The notes beneath the pieces are model-generated. The model ran no database searches. It worked only from the letters and a program-made list of their open reading frames with translations, and was not told the DNA's origin. A stretch of 64,000 bases of DNA from Chryseobacterium jejuense (GTDB lineage: Bacteria; Bacteroidota; Bacteroidia; Flavobacteriales; Weeksellaceae). This document shows, one piece after another, positions 52,480-61,932 of the stretch (the first letter of the stretch is position 1; each line of letters starts with the position of its first letter). The DNA lies in assembly GCF_900100075.1 (NCBI RefSeq), contig NZ_FNEG01000006.1, forward strand, positions 370,138 to 434,137, read 5' to 3'. The position numbers and the translations under genes were made by a program.

Positions 52480-53481
52480 TTATTTGTTTTTCAACTCTTC
52501 TTTAATCTTGTTTTCCAACTCTTCAGAAAGTTCAGGATTGTCTTTTAAAACATCTTTTACAGCATCACGTCCCTGACCTAATTTAGATTCTTCATAGCTG
52601 AACCAAGAACCGCTTTTCTTCACAATTCCCATATCAACGGCAGTATCAAGAATTTCTCCTACTTTAGAAACTCCTTCACCATACATAATGTCGAATTCTG
52701 CTTGTTTGAAAGGTGGAGCTACTTTGTTTTTCACGATCTTCACTTTCACACGGCTTCCGATAGCTTCGTCACCTTGCTTGATTGGTGCACTTGCTTTTCT
52801 GATATCAATTCTTACAGAAGCATAGAATTTAAGAGCATTACCTCCGGTAGTTGTTTCAGGGTTACCGAACATTACACCGATTTTTTCTCTTAACTGGTTG
52901 ATGAAGATTACAGTACATTTCGTTCTTGAAATAGTAGCGGTAAGTTTTCTTAACGCCTGAGACATCAATCTTGCGTGTAGACCCATTTTAGAATCTCCCA
53001 TTTCTCCTTCAATCTCCGCTTTTGGAGTAAGAGCAGCAACCGAGTCAATAACAACAATATCAATAGCTCCTGAACGAATCAGGTTATCAGCAATTTCTAA
53101 TGCCTGCTCTCCGTTGTCCGGCTGAGAAATGATAAGGTTTTCTAAATCGATTCCTAATTTTGCAGCATAAGTTCTGTCGAAAGCATGCTCAGCATCAATA
53201 AATGCAGCAATACCACCAGCTTTTTGAGCTTCAGCAATAGCGTGAAGTGTTAATGTTGTTTTACCTGAAGATTCAGGTCCATATATTTCAATGATTCTTC
53301 CTTTTGGATATCCTCCTATACCTAATGCGATATCTAATCCTAAAGATCCGGAAGGAATTACCTCTATTGTATTATCTATAGAAGAATCTCCTAAAGTCAT
53401 TACTGTTCCCTTTCCGTATGTTTTATCTAGCTTGTCAAGCACTAGTGCAAGTGCTTTTTTCTTATCATCAATGTTACTCAT
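52480..53481 (-). CDS. recA: Recombinase RecA
   Basis: A 333-residue RecA for homologous recombination and SOS co-protease activity. Walker A GPESSGKT is at 68-75, Walker B is IDIVVIDSVAALTPKAEIEGEMGD, and the L2-loop region is FINQLREKIGVMFGNPETTTGGNALKFYASVR. Length and start are normal. Confidence 0.98.
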   Translation of the reverse strand: MSNIDDKKKALALVLDKLDKTYGKGTVMTLGDSSIDNTIEVIPSGSLGLDIALGIGGYPKGRIIEIYGPESSGKTTLTLHAIAEAQKAGGIAAFIDAEHAFDRTYAAKLGIDLENLIISQPDNGEQALEIADNLIRSGAIDIVVIDSVAALTPKAEIEGEMGDSKMGLHARLMSQALRKLTATISRTKCTVIFINQLREKIGVMFGNPETTTGGNALKFYASVRIDIRKASAPIKQGDEAIGSRVKVKIVKNKVAPPFKQAEFDIMYGEGVSKVGEILDTAVDMGIVKKSGSWFSYEESKLGQGRDAVKDVLKDNPELSEELENKIKEELKNK

Positions 53482-53825
53482 CTCTATTAAAATAATTTCT
53501 CAAAAATACATAATTTATAGATCAAAAACTAATATTATTTATCCCTGAAACTGGTTTTTAGAGTTAAAAAATGATAAAATTTTAAGACTGATCTTATTCA
53601 TAACGAAGGAGATGCAGAATGTGTTGTTGTGAATATTGAAATAATAAATTGAAGACAAGAAAATTATAGTTGTAAAAACGAAACAGGAGACTGAAAGTTA
53701 GTATTGGAGGGATGATTTCTGGCTATTACCCTCTTCACAGTTTATGGAGCTAACGTGTTTTTACAGGATTACAATATTTTTCATGCTGATAAGGAGAATC
53801 AGAGCTTTATCTATTTAATATAAAA
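53482..53825. other. 344-base gene-free region upstream of recA
   Basis: It holds the recA promoter -7 element (53501-53508) near its left end. The rest is AT-rich; I see no ORF, RNA gene or repeat. Confidence 0.4.
53501..53508 (-). promoter_or_regulatory. -7 element of recA
   Basis: TATTTTTG on the minus strand (perfect TAnnTTTG), 19 bases before the recA ATG. A TTTTTG lies 14 bases further upstream, closer than usual. Confidence 0.5.
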
Positions 53826-54836
53826 ATGCTTATCTTAAAACATTGTTTTAAAGATCATTCCATGGACAGAAAATTAAAATTATTCCTGATTAAATCTTTT
53901 GCTGTATTAGCTGTTATACACCTGGCTTACTTTATGTATGGATATGTAAAGTTTGAAGGTCTTCACAGCATTTATAATAATACAGAATTTTACATATTTA
54001 AATATTACGATGACGTCTCTATTTCTCATGTTTTCGTTTCCGGTCTTTTTTTGTTTTTCTTTGTTATTTTTCTTCTTAGAAATCACTCCAAAAAAAGAAA
54101 TGGACTTTCAAAAAATTTAGGAATAGGCTTAATACTTCTGTTGGTGTCCTTTTTGTCCCTGACCTTTTTCATCAGCTACAGTTTCGGTTTCAATGCAAAA
54201 TTACGAACTGTGTTGCCAGAAAAGGATTTTAATAAAGATAAAACGTTTCTGAATGTTTTACAGCCTTTTTTATACAACTATACTTCCTACAGTTCGACGA
54301 GTTTGTTTAATCCAGAAAATATTTTATACCCCAAACCTTATCCTGTAATTGAGCAGAGAGACACCCTGTACTACGATCCGGATAATGTAGAGTATTACAC
54401 GACAGAGTCTAATTATTACAGTATTGATACGCTAACAATGCTGAGCGCTGACCAGAAAGAAGTAAACAATAAAATGGAATCGGTGCTTAACTTACTTGGC
54501 CTTGACTCCAGGGAATTGGAAAAAAGAATTATTTCTAAAAAAAAGATAGGGGATAGTACTCAAATTGTATTTAAAGGAGTAAAAGTAAATCCTGAATACG
54601 ACGATAAAATGTGTATTTTTCTTGAAAATAAATTTTTGTTTTTTCCATTGCATAAAATTCCTGAACAGCAACAGCAGTATCAAAATGCAGTCAAAAGGTA
54701 TAATTTGCTTTACAAATATAGTCAGGACTCTCTGCTTTCTTCATTTCAGAAACTGGATGTCCTTTTTAAAAAATATGGTATAGAAACGCAGATCGTTCCG
54801 AAAGATCTCACTAAAGATGTTTTTTTATTATCGTGA
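53826..54836 (+). CDS. Membrane protein of unknown function, 5' part of a possibly split gene
   Basis: A 336-residue protein. The start is the ATG at 53826 or the one at 53862, which would put the first helix nearer the N-terminus. Three N-terminal membrane helices (about 21-42, 68-83, 97-121) are followed by a long extracytoplasmic domain rich in Tyr and Asn (NYTSYSSTSLFNPENILYPKPYP). It ends by a frameshift-like event: at a T7 run (54820-54826) the frame reads KDVFLLS and stops, while the overlapping frame continues DVFYYRDHRNEP... with a membrane helix. The intact ancestor was probably ~410 residues. No family is recognised. Confidence 0.6.
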   Translation: MLILKHCFKDHSMDRKLKLFLIKSFAVLAVIHLAYFMYGYVKFEGLHSIYNNTEFYIFKYYDDVSISHVFVSGLFLFFFVIFLLRNHSKKRNGLSKNLGIGLILLLVSFLSLTFFISYSFGFNAKLRTVLPEKDFNKDKTFLNVLQPFLYNYTSYSSTSLFNPENILYPKPYPVIEQRDTLYYDPDNVEYYTTESNYYSIDTLTMLSADQKEVNNKMESVLNLLGLDSRELEKRIISKKKIGDSTQIVFKGVKVNPEYDDKMCIFLENKFLFFPLHKIPEQQQQYQNAVKRYNLLYKYSQDSLLSSFQKLDVLFKKYGIETQIVPKDLTKDVFLLS

Positions 54837-55053
54837 CCACCGGAATGAGCCTCTGAATGCAATACGGAATACTTATGAAAGAGGCCAGCTAAAAGAGAAA
54901 TTTGTAACGCTTGACCGTTTGTTTTACAAGCCAAACTATCTTCATTCTTCCATCGTGGAAATTTTTTTTAGTGCTGTTATTGGTGTCTGGGTTGTTTTAT
55001 TTTTACTGTATTTGATCTGGAATTTTATGAACAGAAAGCTTGCTTCAGATTAG
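54817..55053 (+). CDS. 3' part of the split membrane protein gene
   Basis: A 78-residue reading frame (MFFYYRDHRNEPLNAIRNTY, then ERGQLKEKFVTLDRLFYKPN) with a C-terminal membrane helix (IVEIFFSAVIGVWVVLFLLYLIW). It overlaps the previous frame by 20 bases. Losing one T from the T7 run would join both into one protein with N- and C-terminal helices. It may be a true separate gene, a pseudogene fragment, a product of slippage, or a sequencing error. Confidence 0.5.
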   Translation: MFFYYRDHRNEPLNAIRNTYERGQLKEKFVTLDRLFYKPNYLHSSIVEIFFSAVIGVWVVLFLLYLIWNFMNRKLASD

Positions 55054-55092
55054 CATAATTTCCAGCCTTTTGTTTCATTGAAAAATGAAGTT

Positions 55093-56277
55093 TTAATGAA
55101 AGTTTGAATTTTTAGTAATGTTCAGATAATCTTTTAATACCTTCATCTGATCTTTATTTCCTCTTTTTATTCTTGAATCCCGGCTTACGAGACGATCATA
55201 AATGCTATTGAAAAGTATTTTTGATTTTGGAAATAACTTTTTATTAGAAACTTCTGGGATTTGAAGCCTTTTACAAACTTCATCATCCAGCAGGAACCAG
55301 GTACAGCAAATATGGAGATACCTCAGATTTTTTCTTTGAAATTCAAATTTTAAAATTGGGTTTTCCAGTGATTCATTTAATAACGAATGGGCCAGAAGAA
55401 CAGAATCTTTATCAGATGGCGGCTGAACGGAAGTCCATAAATAAAAATATTCCGTAGCCTGTTTCTTATCATCAGGAAGAAGTTGTTCCGGAATCCCCAG
55501 AAGATATCCTACATATTTCCACAAGTGAAAAATTCCTTGTTCTTCTTCAACAGAAAAAGTATTTCCTAATTTTTGAAGACTATGAAGAAAAACAAGACTA
55601 AAACCAATATAGGTAGCCATCATGTCCCATGAATTGATAGGTTCTCCCCAGTTTTCGGTATCCCAGTCTTTATAATGCTTTTTGATGGAAAGTCTTGCGT
55701 AGGAATGAATCAATCTTGTTTTTATAGCAAATTCATATCCTTTCGCATGAATTTCCAATGCGTTGTATCGGGTAGCATTCACCCAGAAATCTAAAGTTTC
55801 TGAGAGACGTTTCACCGCCCCTTTTTTCAGGGCTTCTGTCACAATGAGCGGTTTGTTGAGGTAAGCGTAGTCATAGCCTCCAATCAGGCAGTAATCTCTC
55901 AAAGAAATTAAAGAATCAAGATTGCTTCTCATGCAGAGCTCAGCGCCGCTTTTTAATAAGTTGTAATCTAGCCAATCAGGAACTTTCTGAGTTTGGGCGA
56001 ATAATTCTTTTACACTTTCAGGAATAGTATCATTTTCAGAAACTCCATTTCGAATGTAACCTTCAATTTCCCTTGATGCTTCATGGTATTTTTTAGTAAA
56101 ATAAACCTCTTTTACCACAGCATCTCCGGTTTCATCCACATGATAGAAGAAGGGAGCATATTTTTCAAAATCCTTGAAGCTTACTTTCGCATCGGAAAAC
56201 TCAATCAGTTGTTTTCCGTTACCGTTTTCCCAAAAGTTTTTGAAATGCGATGCATCTTTAAATCGGGGGTGTATCAT
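55093..56277 (-). CDS. MpaB-family (DUF2236) oxygenase
   Basis: A 394-residue protein of the oxygenase-MpaB/latex-clearing family (DUF2236), whose better-known members bind b-type haem. Helical throughout. The family signature FAIKTRLIHSYARLSI lies at about 202-217, with a candidate haem-ligand His in RLIHSYARL. LSETLDFWVNATRYN precedes it; WGEPINSWDMMATYIGFSLVFLHSLQKLG follows. The C-terminal part is longer than the minimal domain. The substrate is unknown. Confidence 0.85.
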   Translation of the reverse strand: MIHPRFKDASHFKNFWENGNGKQLIEFSDAKVSFKDFEKYAPFFYHVDETGDAVVKEVYFTKKYHEASREIEGYIRNGVSENDTIPESVKELFAQTQKVPDWLDYNLLKSGAELCMRSNLDSLISLRDYCLIGGYDYAYLNKPLIVTEALKKGAVKRLSETLDFWVNATRYNALEIHAKGYEFAIKTRLIHSYARLSIKKHYKDWDTENWGEPINSWDMMATYIGFSLVFLHSLQKLGNTFSVEEEQGIFHLWKYVGYLLGIPEQLLPDDKKQATEYFYLWTSVQPPSDKDSVLLAHSLLNESLENPILKFEFQRKNLRYLHICCTWFLLDDEVCKRLQIPEVSNKKLFPKSKILFNSIYDRLVSRDSRIKRGNKDQMKVLKDYLNITKNSNFH

Positions 56278-56358
56278 TGTTCATTCCTTAGATATATAAA
56301 AGTACAAGTTTTACGCCGAAGTTAGCTGGTGAGATTTGTCAGGATTGAAAGTGTGATA

Positions 56359-57171
56359 TTATAAGTATCCCCATTCAAAAGCCATTTTAATAAGCTCGGA
56401 GCAGTTTTTACAATTTGCTTTTCTTAAAATATTTTTTCTGTGGGTTCTTACCGTTTCTTCGGAAATATTCAATCGTTCGGAGATTTTTCCGGCAGAATAG
56501 CCTTTAGCGATATAGGTGATGATTTCAACTTCTCTTTTCGTAAAATGTACAGGAATAGGTGCTGTTATATTGTCATCCTTTTGCCATTGCATTTGATGGA
56601 AATCTTCCCTGCCATTAATTCCGGAGATTAAAACGGTGTAAGAATTCTGATGAGTGATATGCTCAATATTAGTATGGATGTTAATAGCCTGTAAAATTCT
56701 GCCGCTTTCATCCCTATAGGTGTGCAAGGACTGATGATGGAAAAGTTCATAGTTCCCTTTGAATGTTCTCATCCGAAAACAATAGCTGAATTTAAGTTCT
56801 GAAAGACGGTTGGATGCATTAATCTCTATCATTTTTGCCATGCACATTCTTTCTGCTTCCATTACAAATTCCAGATCATCAGGATGAATGAGGTCTATGA
56901 TTTCTTTAAGATGTACTGGGTATTTGTTTAGCCCGTGTATTTTCAAAAGATCTTCATGATGGTTGTAAATGGTACTGTCTGCAAAATTGATGATATAATG
57001 ATAAAATCTTCCGGGAGCAAAGACTTCCCCAATAATGCGCTCAATAGAAGGAACAGACAGCATTGTGTTTTCATTCTGAAGAAGTTCCGGATAATTGTTC
57101 CAAACTCTGGTCAGAAGATGGGGCTTTTTAGCCTGGGTTATAAATTTTTTATCCATGGTTGATGTTTTCAT
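56359..57171 (-). CDS. LuxR-type regulator with PAS-like sensor
   Basis: A 270-residue regulator from the ATG at 57171. The N-terminal region (~60-190) resembles a PAS domain (IIDLIHPDDLEFVMEAERMC, FSYCFRMRTFKGNYELFHHQSL, GRILQAINIHTNIEHI). The C-terminal LuxR/NarL helix-turn-helix reads FTKREVEIITYIAKGYSAGKISERLNISEETVRTHRKNILRKANCKNCSELIKMAFEWGYL. It is divergent from the secreted protein gene at 57361, a possible target, and 81 bases from the MpaB-like gene. Confidence 0.9.
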   Translation of the reverse strand: MKTSTMDKKFITQAKKPHLLTRVWNNYPELLQNENTMLSVPSIERIIGEVFAPGRFYHYIINFADSTIYNHHEDLLKIHGLNKYPVHLKEIIDLIHPDDLEFVMEAERMCMAKMIEINASNRLSELKFSYCFRMRTFKGNYELFHHQSLHTYRDESGRILQAINIHTNIEHITHQNSYTVLISGINGREDFHQMQWQKDDNITAPIPVHFTKREVEIITYIAKGYSAGKISERLNISEETVRTHRKNILRKANCKNCSELIKMAFEWGYL

Positions 57172-57360
57172 AAAATTAATGAAATTATGTTGAAAAAAAT
57201 CACCCTTTTGTGGTATTTCATTTAGTAACAAAGTATTGTAGCTTTATATGAAACTAATGACCATGGAAGCTCAATTTCTAAACTCTTTTGTTTACGGTTA
57301 AAGCTTTCTATCCTTCTTTATTTTCAATCAAAAAAACTTTAACCTGAAAAACAAATAATC

Positions 57361-58194
57361 ATGAAAACTAAAATTTTATTACTGCTGTTCATTCTTTTTA
57401 GTATGAAATTGTTTTCTCAATTTTCATTTTCAAACTTAAATAGAGGTATTTCTTTACAAGAAAATGAAAAACGACATTGGTTTCCCGCCAGATTTAATAA
57501 TAGCAAAAGTGTAGAAGCTAAAGATTTTTTTGAAGGCAAGGATTCAACACGATTATTTCAAAATAGTAATGTTGTTTATAATACTCACCTTAAAAATTTT
57601 TCTCTTAATTCAGAGGTAGTAAATGATTATTTTAGAGCAATTAGAGTTGGTATTGGCTTTCAGCTCAATAGTACAGTGAGCGATACTAATGGAACAACAA
57701 CAGACCAAATGAAAAAAGATCAGTTGATTTCATCCCTTCAAAATGGAGGGGGAAATTTATTTATTAACGCTAAATACCCTATTCTTGCAATTGGTAGAGA
57801 GACAGATTCTTTTGGATTGAAAGCATATATATATCATAATACAGGTATTGAACTTACAAGTATAAATACTCCAGATAATGATTTTATTTTAACCCATAAT
57901 ACAGGAATAGTATTGGGAGGGTTTGGAATGGGGATAAAGAATAATATCGCAATTTTTTTTCAAGCTAAAGGAGCTTTGTTATATGGAAATTCAAAATATA
58001 ATAGAGTTTTATCAAGCGATACGAATTTTAAACATATCCTTCCAATGGTAAACATAAATGTAGGAATTAACTTTTTAAATATGTATACTGTTAAGGTTGA
58101 TTTTTATCCTGTTGGTCAATATTTTAAAGATAATTTTCCTGCCACAATATCTTTTGTTATAACTCCAAAGAAAGAAAATAAGAACGGTAAGTAA
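57361..58194 (+). CDS. Exported protein of unknown function (277 aa)
   Basis: A signal peptide (MKTKILLLLFILFSMKLFSQ) is followed by a mature protein with alternating amphipathic strands (DYFRAIRVGIGFQLNS, GGGNLFINAKYPILAIG, GFGMGIKNNIAIFFQAKGALL, PMVNINVGINFLNMYTVKVDFYP). This indicates an outer-membrane barrel or surface protein, ending in ISFVITPKKENKNGK. No family is recognised. It is divergent from the LuxR regulator. Confidence 0.75.
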   Translation: MKTKILLLLFILFSMKLFSQFSFSNLNRGISLQENEKRHWFPARFNNSKSVEAKDFFEGKDSTRLFQNSNVVYNTHLKNFSLNSEVVNDYFRAIRVGIGFQLNSTVSDTNGTTTDQMKKDQLISSLQNGGGNLFINAKYPILAIGRETDSFGLKAYIYHNTGIELTSINTPDNDFILTHNTGIVLGGFGMGIKNNIAIFFQAKGALLYGNSKYNRVLSSDTNFKHILPMVNINVGINFLNMYTVKVDFYPVGQYFKDNFPATISFVITPKKENKNGK

Positions 58195-58224
58195 AAATAA
58201 TATTATTTGTAATAACAGTAATCA

Positions 58225-58250
58225 AAAAAACCTTCCCATCGGGAAGGTTT
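58225..58250 (-). terminator. gapA terminator
   Basis: AACCTTCCC / GGGAAGGTT with an ATC loop region; the minus strand has T7 after the stem. It may also serve the converging 57361 gene. Confidence 0.82.
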
Positions 58251-58279
58251 TATATTACTCATTGCTTATCGCTCATTAC

Positions 58280-59287
58280 TTATGATAAAGAAGCTGCGTG
58301 TACAAGCATATCAACTAACTTGTTAGAGTAACCCATTTCGTTGTCATACCAAGAAACAAGTTTCACGAAGTTAGGAGAAAGCATGATACCAGCATCTTTG
58401 TCGAAGATAGAAGTTCTCTTATCTCCAACGAAGTCCTGAGATACTACTGCCTCTTCAGTATATCCTAGGATACCTTTCAATTCACCTTCAGAAGCAGCCT
58501 TGATTACTGAACAGATTTCTTCATAAGAAGCAGCTTTTTCAATTCTCACTGTTAAATCTACTACAGAAACGTCAACAGTTGGTACTCTGAAAGACATACC
58601 TGTTAATTTTCCGTTTAATGAAGGGATTACTTTTCCTACTGCTTTAGCAGCACCTGTAGAAGAAGGGATAATGTTGTTTAGAGCAGCTCTACCACCTCTC
58701 CAGTCTTTCATTGAAGGACCGTCAACAGTTTTTTGAGTAGCTGTTGTAGCGTGTACAGTTGTCATTAAACCTTCAACGATTCCGAAGTTATCGTGGATAA
58801 CTTTAGCTAAAGGAGCTAAACAGTTTGTAGTACAAGAAGCGTTTGATAAAATTTTGATATCATCAGTAAGTTCCTTGTGGTTTACACCCATTACGAACAT
58901 TGGAGTATCATCTTTAGAAGGAGCAGAAAGGATTACTTTCTTAGCACCAGCAGTAATGTGTTTTGCAGCACTGTCTTTATCTAAGAATAAACCAGTAGAT
59001 TCTACTACGTAATCTGCACCAATTTCATCCCACTTTAGGTTGCTTGGATCTTTTTCTGCAGTTACTCTGATTTTTTTTCCGTTTACTACAAGATCATTTC
59101 CTTCTACAGAAACCTCACCTGGGAAAATACCATGTACAGAGTCATATTTTAACATGTAAGCCATGTATTCTGCATTGATTAGGTCATTGATTCCTACAAC
59201 TTCAATGTTGTCTCTTTCAGTCATTGCTCTGAAAACAAGACGTCCAATTCTACCAAAACCGTTGATACCTACTTTAATTGTTGACAT
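58280..59287 (-). CDS. gapA: Glyceraldehyde-3-phosphate dehydrogenase, type I
   Basis: A 335-residue glycolytic enzyme. The NAD-binding GFGRIG is at 10-15. The catalytic Cys152 is in SNASCTTNCLAPL, and GMSFRVPTVDVSVVDLTVR and WYDNEMGYSNKLVDM are typical of the type I class. It follows pfkA by 33 bases in an operon. Confidence 0.97.
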   Translation of the reverse strand: MSTIKVGINGFGRIGRLVFRAMTERDNIEVVGINDLINAEYMAYMLKYDSVHGIFPGEVSVEGNDLVVNGKKIRVTAEKDPSNLKWDEIGADYVVESTGLFLDKDSAAKHITAGAKKVILSAPSKDDTPMFVMGVNHKELTDDIKILSNASCTTNCLAPLAKVIHDNFGIVEGLMTTVHATTATQKTVDGPSMKDWRGGRAALNNIIPSSTGAAKAVGKVIPSLNGKLTGMSFRVPTVDVSVVDLTVRIEKAASYEEICSVIKAASEGELKGILGYTEEAVVSQDFVGDKRTSIFDKDAGIMLSPNFVKLVSWYDNEMGYSNKLVDMLVHAASLS

Positions 59288-59320
59288 AATAGTTTGTTTT
59301 TATTAGATTTATAAAAATAA

Positions 59321-60307
59321 TTAGATTGCTAAAATTTCTGAAATCAACATTAAATCTTTATTGATTTCATTATGCTTTTTAATGGCTTCTTCAATAGCTG
59401 TATATACTACATCGTTGGAACGCATTCCTGCCATTACATTGTTCTGTCCATCCATTAATCCTACTACTGCACCATATCCAAGTCTGCTGGCCAATACTCT
59501 GTCTGCACAACTCGGAGATCCTCCTCTCTGCATATGTCCTAAAACCGCTACACGAATGTCATAGTCTGGGAATATTTCTTTTGTTTTTTCTGCCAATCCA
59601 TAAACATTGGCTAGCTTTTCACCTTCTGCTACCACTACAATGCTGGATGCTTTTCCTGTTTTTTCAGCTTTTCTAAACTTTGCAAAAAGATCATCCATGC
59701 TGTCTTTTTTCTCAGGAATTAAAATATCCAAAGCACCTGTAGCCAAACCACTGTTTAAAGCAATAAATCCTGCATCACGACCCATCACTTCTACAAAGAA
59801 AACTCTATTGTGAGAAGTAGCCGTATCACGAATTTTATCAATTGCTTCCATAGCAGTATTCAACGCAGTGTCATATCCGATGGTATTATCTGTTCCGAAA
59901 ATATCATTGTCAATAGTTCCCGGAATACCGATTACTCTGATTCCAAATTCTTCACTAAAGATCTTGGCACCAGTGAAAGTTCCGTCTCCACCAATACATA
60001 CCAATCCGTCGATACCCAGCTTTACGCAGTTATCATAAGCTTTCTGACGGCCTTCTTTAGTTCTGAATTCAGCGGATCTGGCAGACTTTAGAATCGTTCC
60101 ACCTTGGTTGATTATATTTTTTACGGAACGGGCTCCCATTTTCAGGAAATCATTGCTGATAAGGCCATTGTAGCCTTCCCTTACCCCGTAGCATTCAATA
60201 TTATAGTAATTAGCGGTCCTTACTACCGCTCTTAATGCTGCATTCATACCTGGAGCGTCTCCTCCTGAAGTAAGAACTGCAATCTTTTTTACAGCACTCT
60301 CTTTCAT
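59321..60307 (-). CDS. pfkA: ATP-dependent 6-phosphofructokinase
   Basis: A 328-residue bacterial-type PfkA that phosphorylates fructose 6-phosphate. TSGGDAPGMNAALRA is at about 13-27, CIGGDGTFTGA binds ATP, PGTIDNDIFGTDNTIGYDTAL holds the catalytic Asp region, and VLGHMQRGGSPSCADRVLASRLG is near 250. It is the first gene of a pfkA-gapA operon that couples two glycolytic steps. Confidence 0.97.
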   Translation of the reverse strand: MKESAVKKIAVLTSGGDAPGMNAALRAVVRTANYYNIECYGVREGYNGLISNDFLKMGARSVKNIINQGGTILKSARSAEFRTKEGRQKAYDNCVKLGIDGLVCIGGDGTFTGAKIFSEEFGIRVIGIPGTIDNDIFGTDNTIGYDTALNTAMEAIDKIRDTATSHNRVFFVEVMGRDAGFIALNSGLATGALDILIPEKKDSMDDLFAKFRKAEKTGKASSIVVVAEGEKLANVYGLAEKTKEIFPDYDIRVAVLGHMQRGGSPSCADRVLASRLGYGAVVGLMDGQNNVMAGMRSNDVVYTAIEEAIKKHNEINKDLMLISEILAI

Positions 60308-60327
60308 CTAGTAAAAAATTTCGAACA

Positions 60328-60335
60328 CAAATTTA
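60328..60335 (-). promoter_or_regulatory. -7 element of the pfkA-gapA operon
   Basis: TAAATTTG on the minus strand (perfect TAnnTTTG), 20 bases before the pfkA start. The -33 partner is not clear. Confidence 0.5.
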
Positions 60336-60390
60336 CAAAAACAAGTTCAGATTATCGTAGTAACTTTTCAATAGTTTTGAATATATAGAA

Positions 60391-61269
60391 TTAAAAGCTT
60401 CTGAAGTTTGTCGGTTCAAAAATATACCGCGCTGTTTTAGTCTCAGATGCATTCACATCAAGATCATACCACGGCGAAATGTTTTTCTGAAAAGGGTTGG
60501 ATAACAGATGTATAGACTGAGCCGGTGTAAATCCTTCGCTTAATAAAAATAATTTTTTCCCTTCCTTATTCTTACAGACTCCTGCGATGAAAACCACATG
60601 CCCCGGGCTTCCAGGAGTAATCAGAATGTCTCCGGTTTTTAAATCTGAGTTTTTTAAGACCGGTTTGGTTTCCTTATTCAGTGAAATAGTTCCTGCATAA
60701 TTAAAGATGAGGTCTAGATAATTTCTGAAACTCTGATAAGAATCATCAAAATCTGCCGTCTTTCTAAAGTTTACAGAGTTTCCATTGACGAAAGCTCTTG
60801 TTCCATTTTTATAATCATTCCAACTAAGTAGATGACCACTCGTGAAATGAAACTTGATATCATCCGTCTTTTTGATTTTGTATAAATATTCAGCTCTCAG
60901 GCGAATCACTGCATCTGCACATTGTTGGAGGTCTTTATTTCCCGTATCAATATCAAAAACAGCTTCATGAAGATGTTGTGTGGAAATGGGAGAGTCATCA
61001 TATCTTAAGATCTGACTTCCATAAGGTTTCAATTTAAAATTTTCAATAAAATATCCGAATGAATCAGATTTCTCTTGTTGCCATTGATAATCCTTTGGCG
61101 CAGAAAATCTTTCCTTGATGGTATTTTTATCCTTATTGATCTGTACTGAAGTTTCAGAAGTTAGAATTTCAGTTTCCTGAGAATTTTGATTTGATTTTGT
61201 TTTATCTTGCGTACAGCCCAATAAAACCATGGTAATTACCACTCCTGAAATAATTTTTTTCATATTCAT
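60391..61269 (-). CDS. DUF4846-family lipoprotein
   Basis: A 292-residue protein from the ATG at 61269 (an alternative ATG lies at 61263); a TTG further upstream is unlikely. The lipoprotein signal is MKKIISGVVITMVLLGC with Cys19. The DUF4846 domain shows FIENFKLKPYGSQILRYDDS, QQCADAVIRLRAEYLYK, HFTSGHLLSWNDYKNG and TPGSPGHVVFIAGVCKN, where the histidine and cysteine recall NlpC/P60-like catalytic layouts. It is probably attached to an envelope membrane. Biochemical function is unknown. Confidence 0.85.
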   Translation of the reverse strand: MNMKKIISGVVITMVLLGCTQDKTKSNQNSQETEILTSETSVQINKDKNTIKERFSAPKDYQWQQEKSDSFGYFIENFKLKPYGSQILRYDDSPISTQHLHEAVFDIDTGNKDLQQCADAVIRLRAEYLYKIKKTDDIKFHFTSGHLLSWNDYKNGTRAFVNGNSVNFRKTADFDDSYQSFRNYLDLIFNYAGTISLNKETKPVLKNSDLKTGDILITPGSPGHVVFIAGVCKNKEGKKLFLLSEGFTPAQSIHLLSNPFQKNISPWYDLDVNASETKTARYIFEPTNFRSF

Positions 61270-61339
61270 TTGATTCGGGTACAAATATGGGATTTTTTTG
61301 TAAAATATTGGAATATCGAAACTAAGCTTTTATTTTACA

Positions 61340-61572
61340 TCGTTTTTTTTGCCACGAATGCACAAATAAAATAATTTCTGAATGATACTTATTGTTTAGA
61401 AATTATTGATTAAAAATATAACGACCTAGTTTTTAGGGAGCAAGATTATTCGTGTATTCGTGGCCATTATAAAAGCATATTTTTGCAGAATACAATTTTA
61501 TCGAAGATAAAATCTTTGCGCCTTAATAATGCATTCTATTTAGAATAATCTTGCGCCTTAGCGTTTTCCAAC
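61340..61572 (-). repeat. Repeat family I, partial copy D
   Basis: Its elements match copy C in the same orientation: GCCACGAATGCAC core start, ATTCGTGTATTCGTGGC, ATTTTATC-GAA-GATAAAAT, CTTTGCGCCTTAAT, and TTGCGCCTTAGCGTTTTCCA plus AC. The left third (with GAAGATC) is missing, and an AGGGAGCAAG word of family II lies inside. Its right end enters the HxlR coding sequence. Confidence 0.75.
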
Positions 61573-61922
61573 AGATAAACATCTTCATTTTCTTTTTCAG
61601 GAATCAAAAGTTTTCCCCAATCATTCAGCTGCCAAAGAATGACAACCAATTTTTCGCCAAGTTCCGTAAGAGTATATTCAACTCTAGGAGGAAGCTCATT
61701 AAAAGATTGCTTTGTGAGAATACCATCCTCAACCATTTCTGTTAGCTGCTGATTAAGAACTCTGCGGTCTACTTTCGCTATTCCACGCAGAAACTCACTT
61801 GGACGTTTTTTCCCTTCATTGATCTGCCAAACGATAGGAATTTTCCATTTTCCACTAATGGTATTCACGGCAACTTCCAATGGACAGATTTTATTTTCTT
61901 CAGCTCTTCCCTTTATTTCCAT
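61536..61922 (-). CDS. HxlR-family transcription regulator
   Basis: A 128-residue winged-helix regulator: CPLEVAVNTISGKWKIPIVWQI, then RPSEFLRGIAKVDRRVLNQQL, then EMVEDGILTKQSFNELPPRVEYTLTELGEKL. Many HxlR-family proteins sense electrophiles or redox changes and control detoxification genes. It is divergent from a peroxiredoxin-like gene. The last ~12 codons (ENAKAQDYSK) fall within the right terminal repeat of family I copy D, so its C-terminus appears to derive from that repeat. A palindrome at 61933-61955 is a candidate operator. Confidence 0.92.
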   Translation of the reverse strand: MEIKGRAEENKICPLEVAVNTISGKWKIPIVWQINEGKKRPSEFLRGIAKVDRRVLNQQLTEMVEDGILTKQSFNELPPRVEYTLTELGEKLVVILWQLNDWGKLLIPEKENEDVYLLENAKAQDYSK

Positions 61923-61932
61923 AAAATTGACT

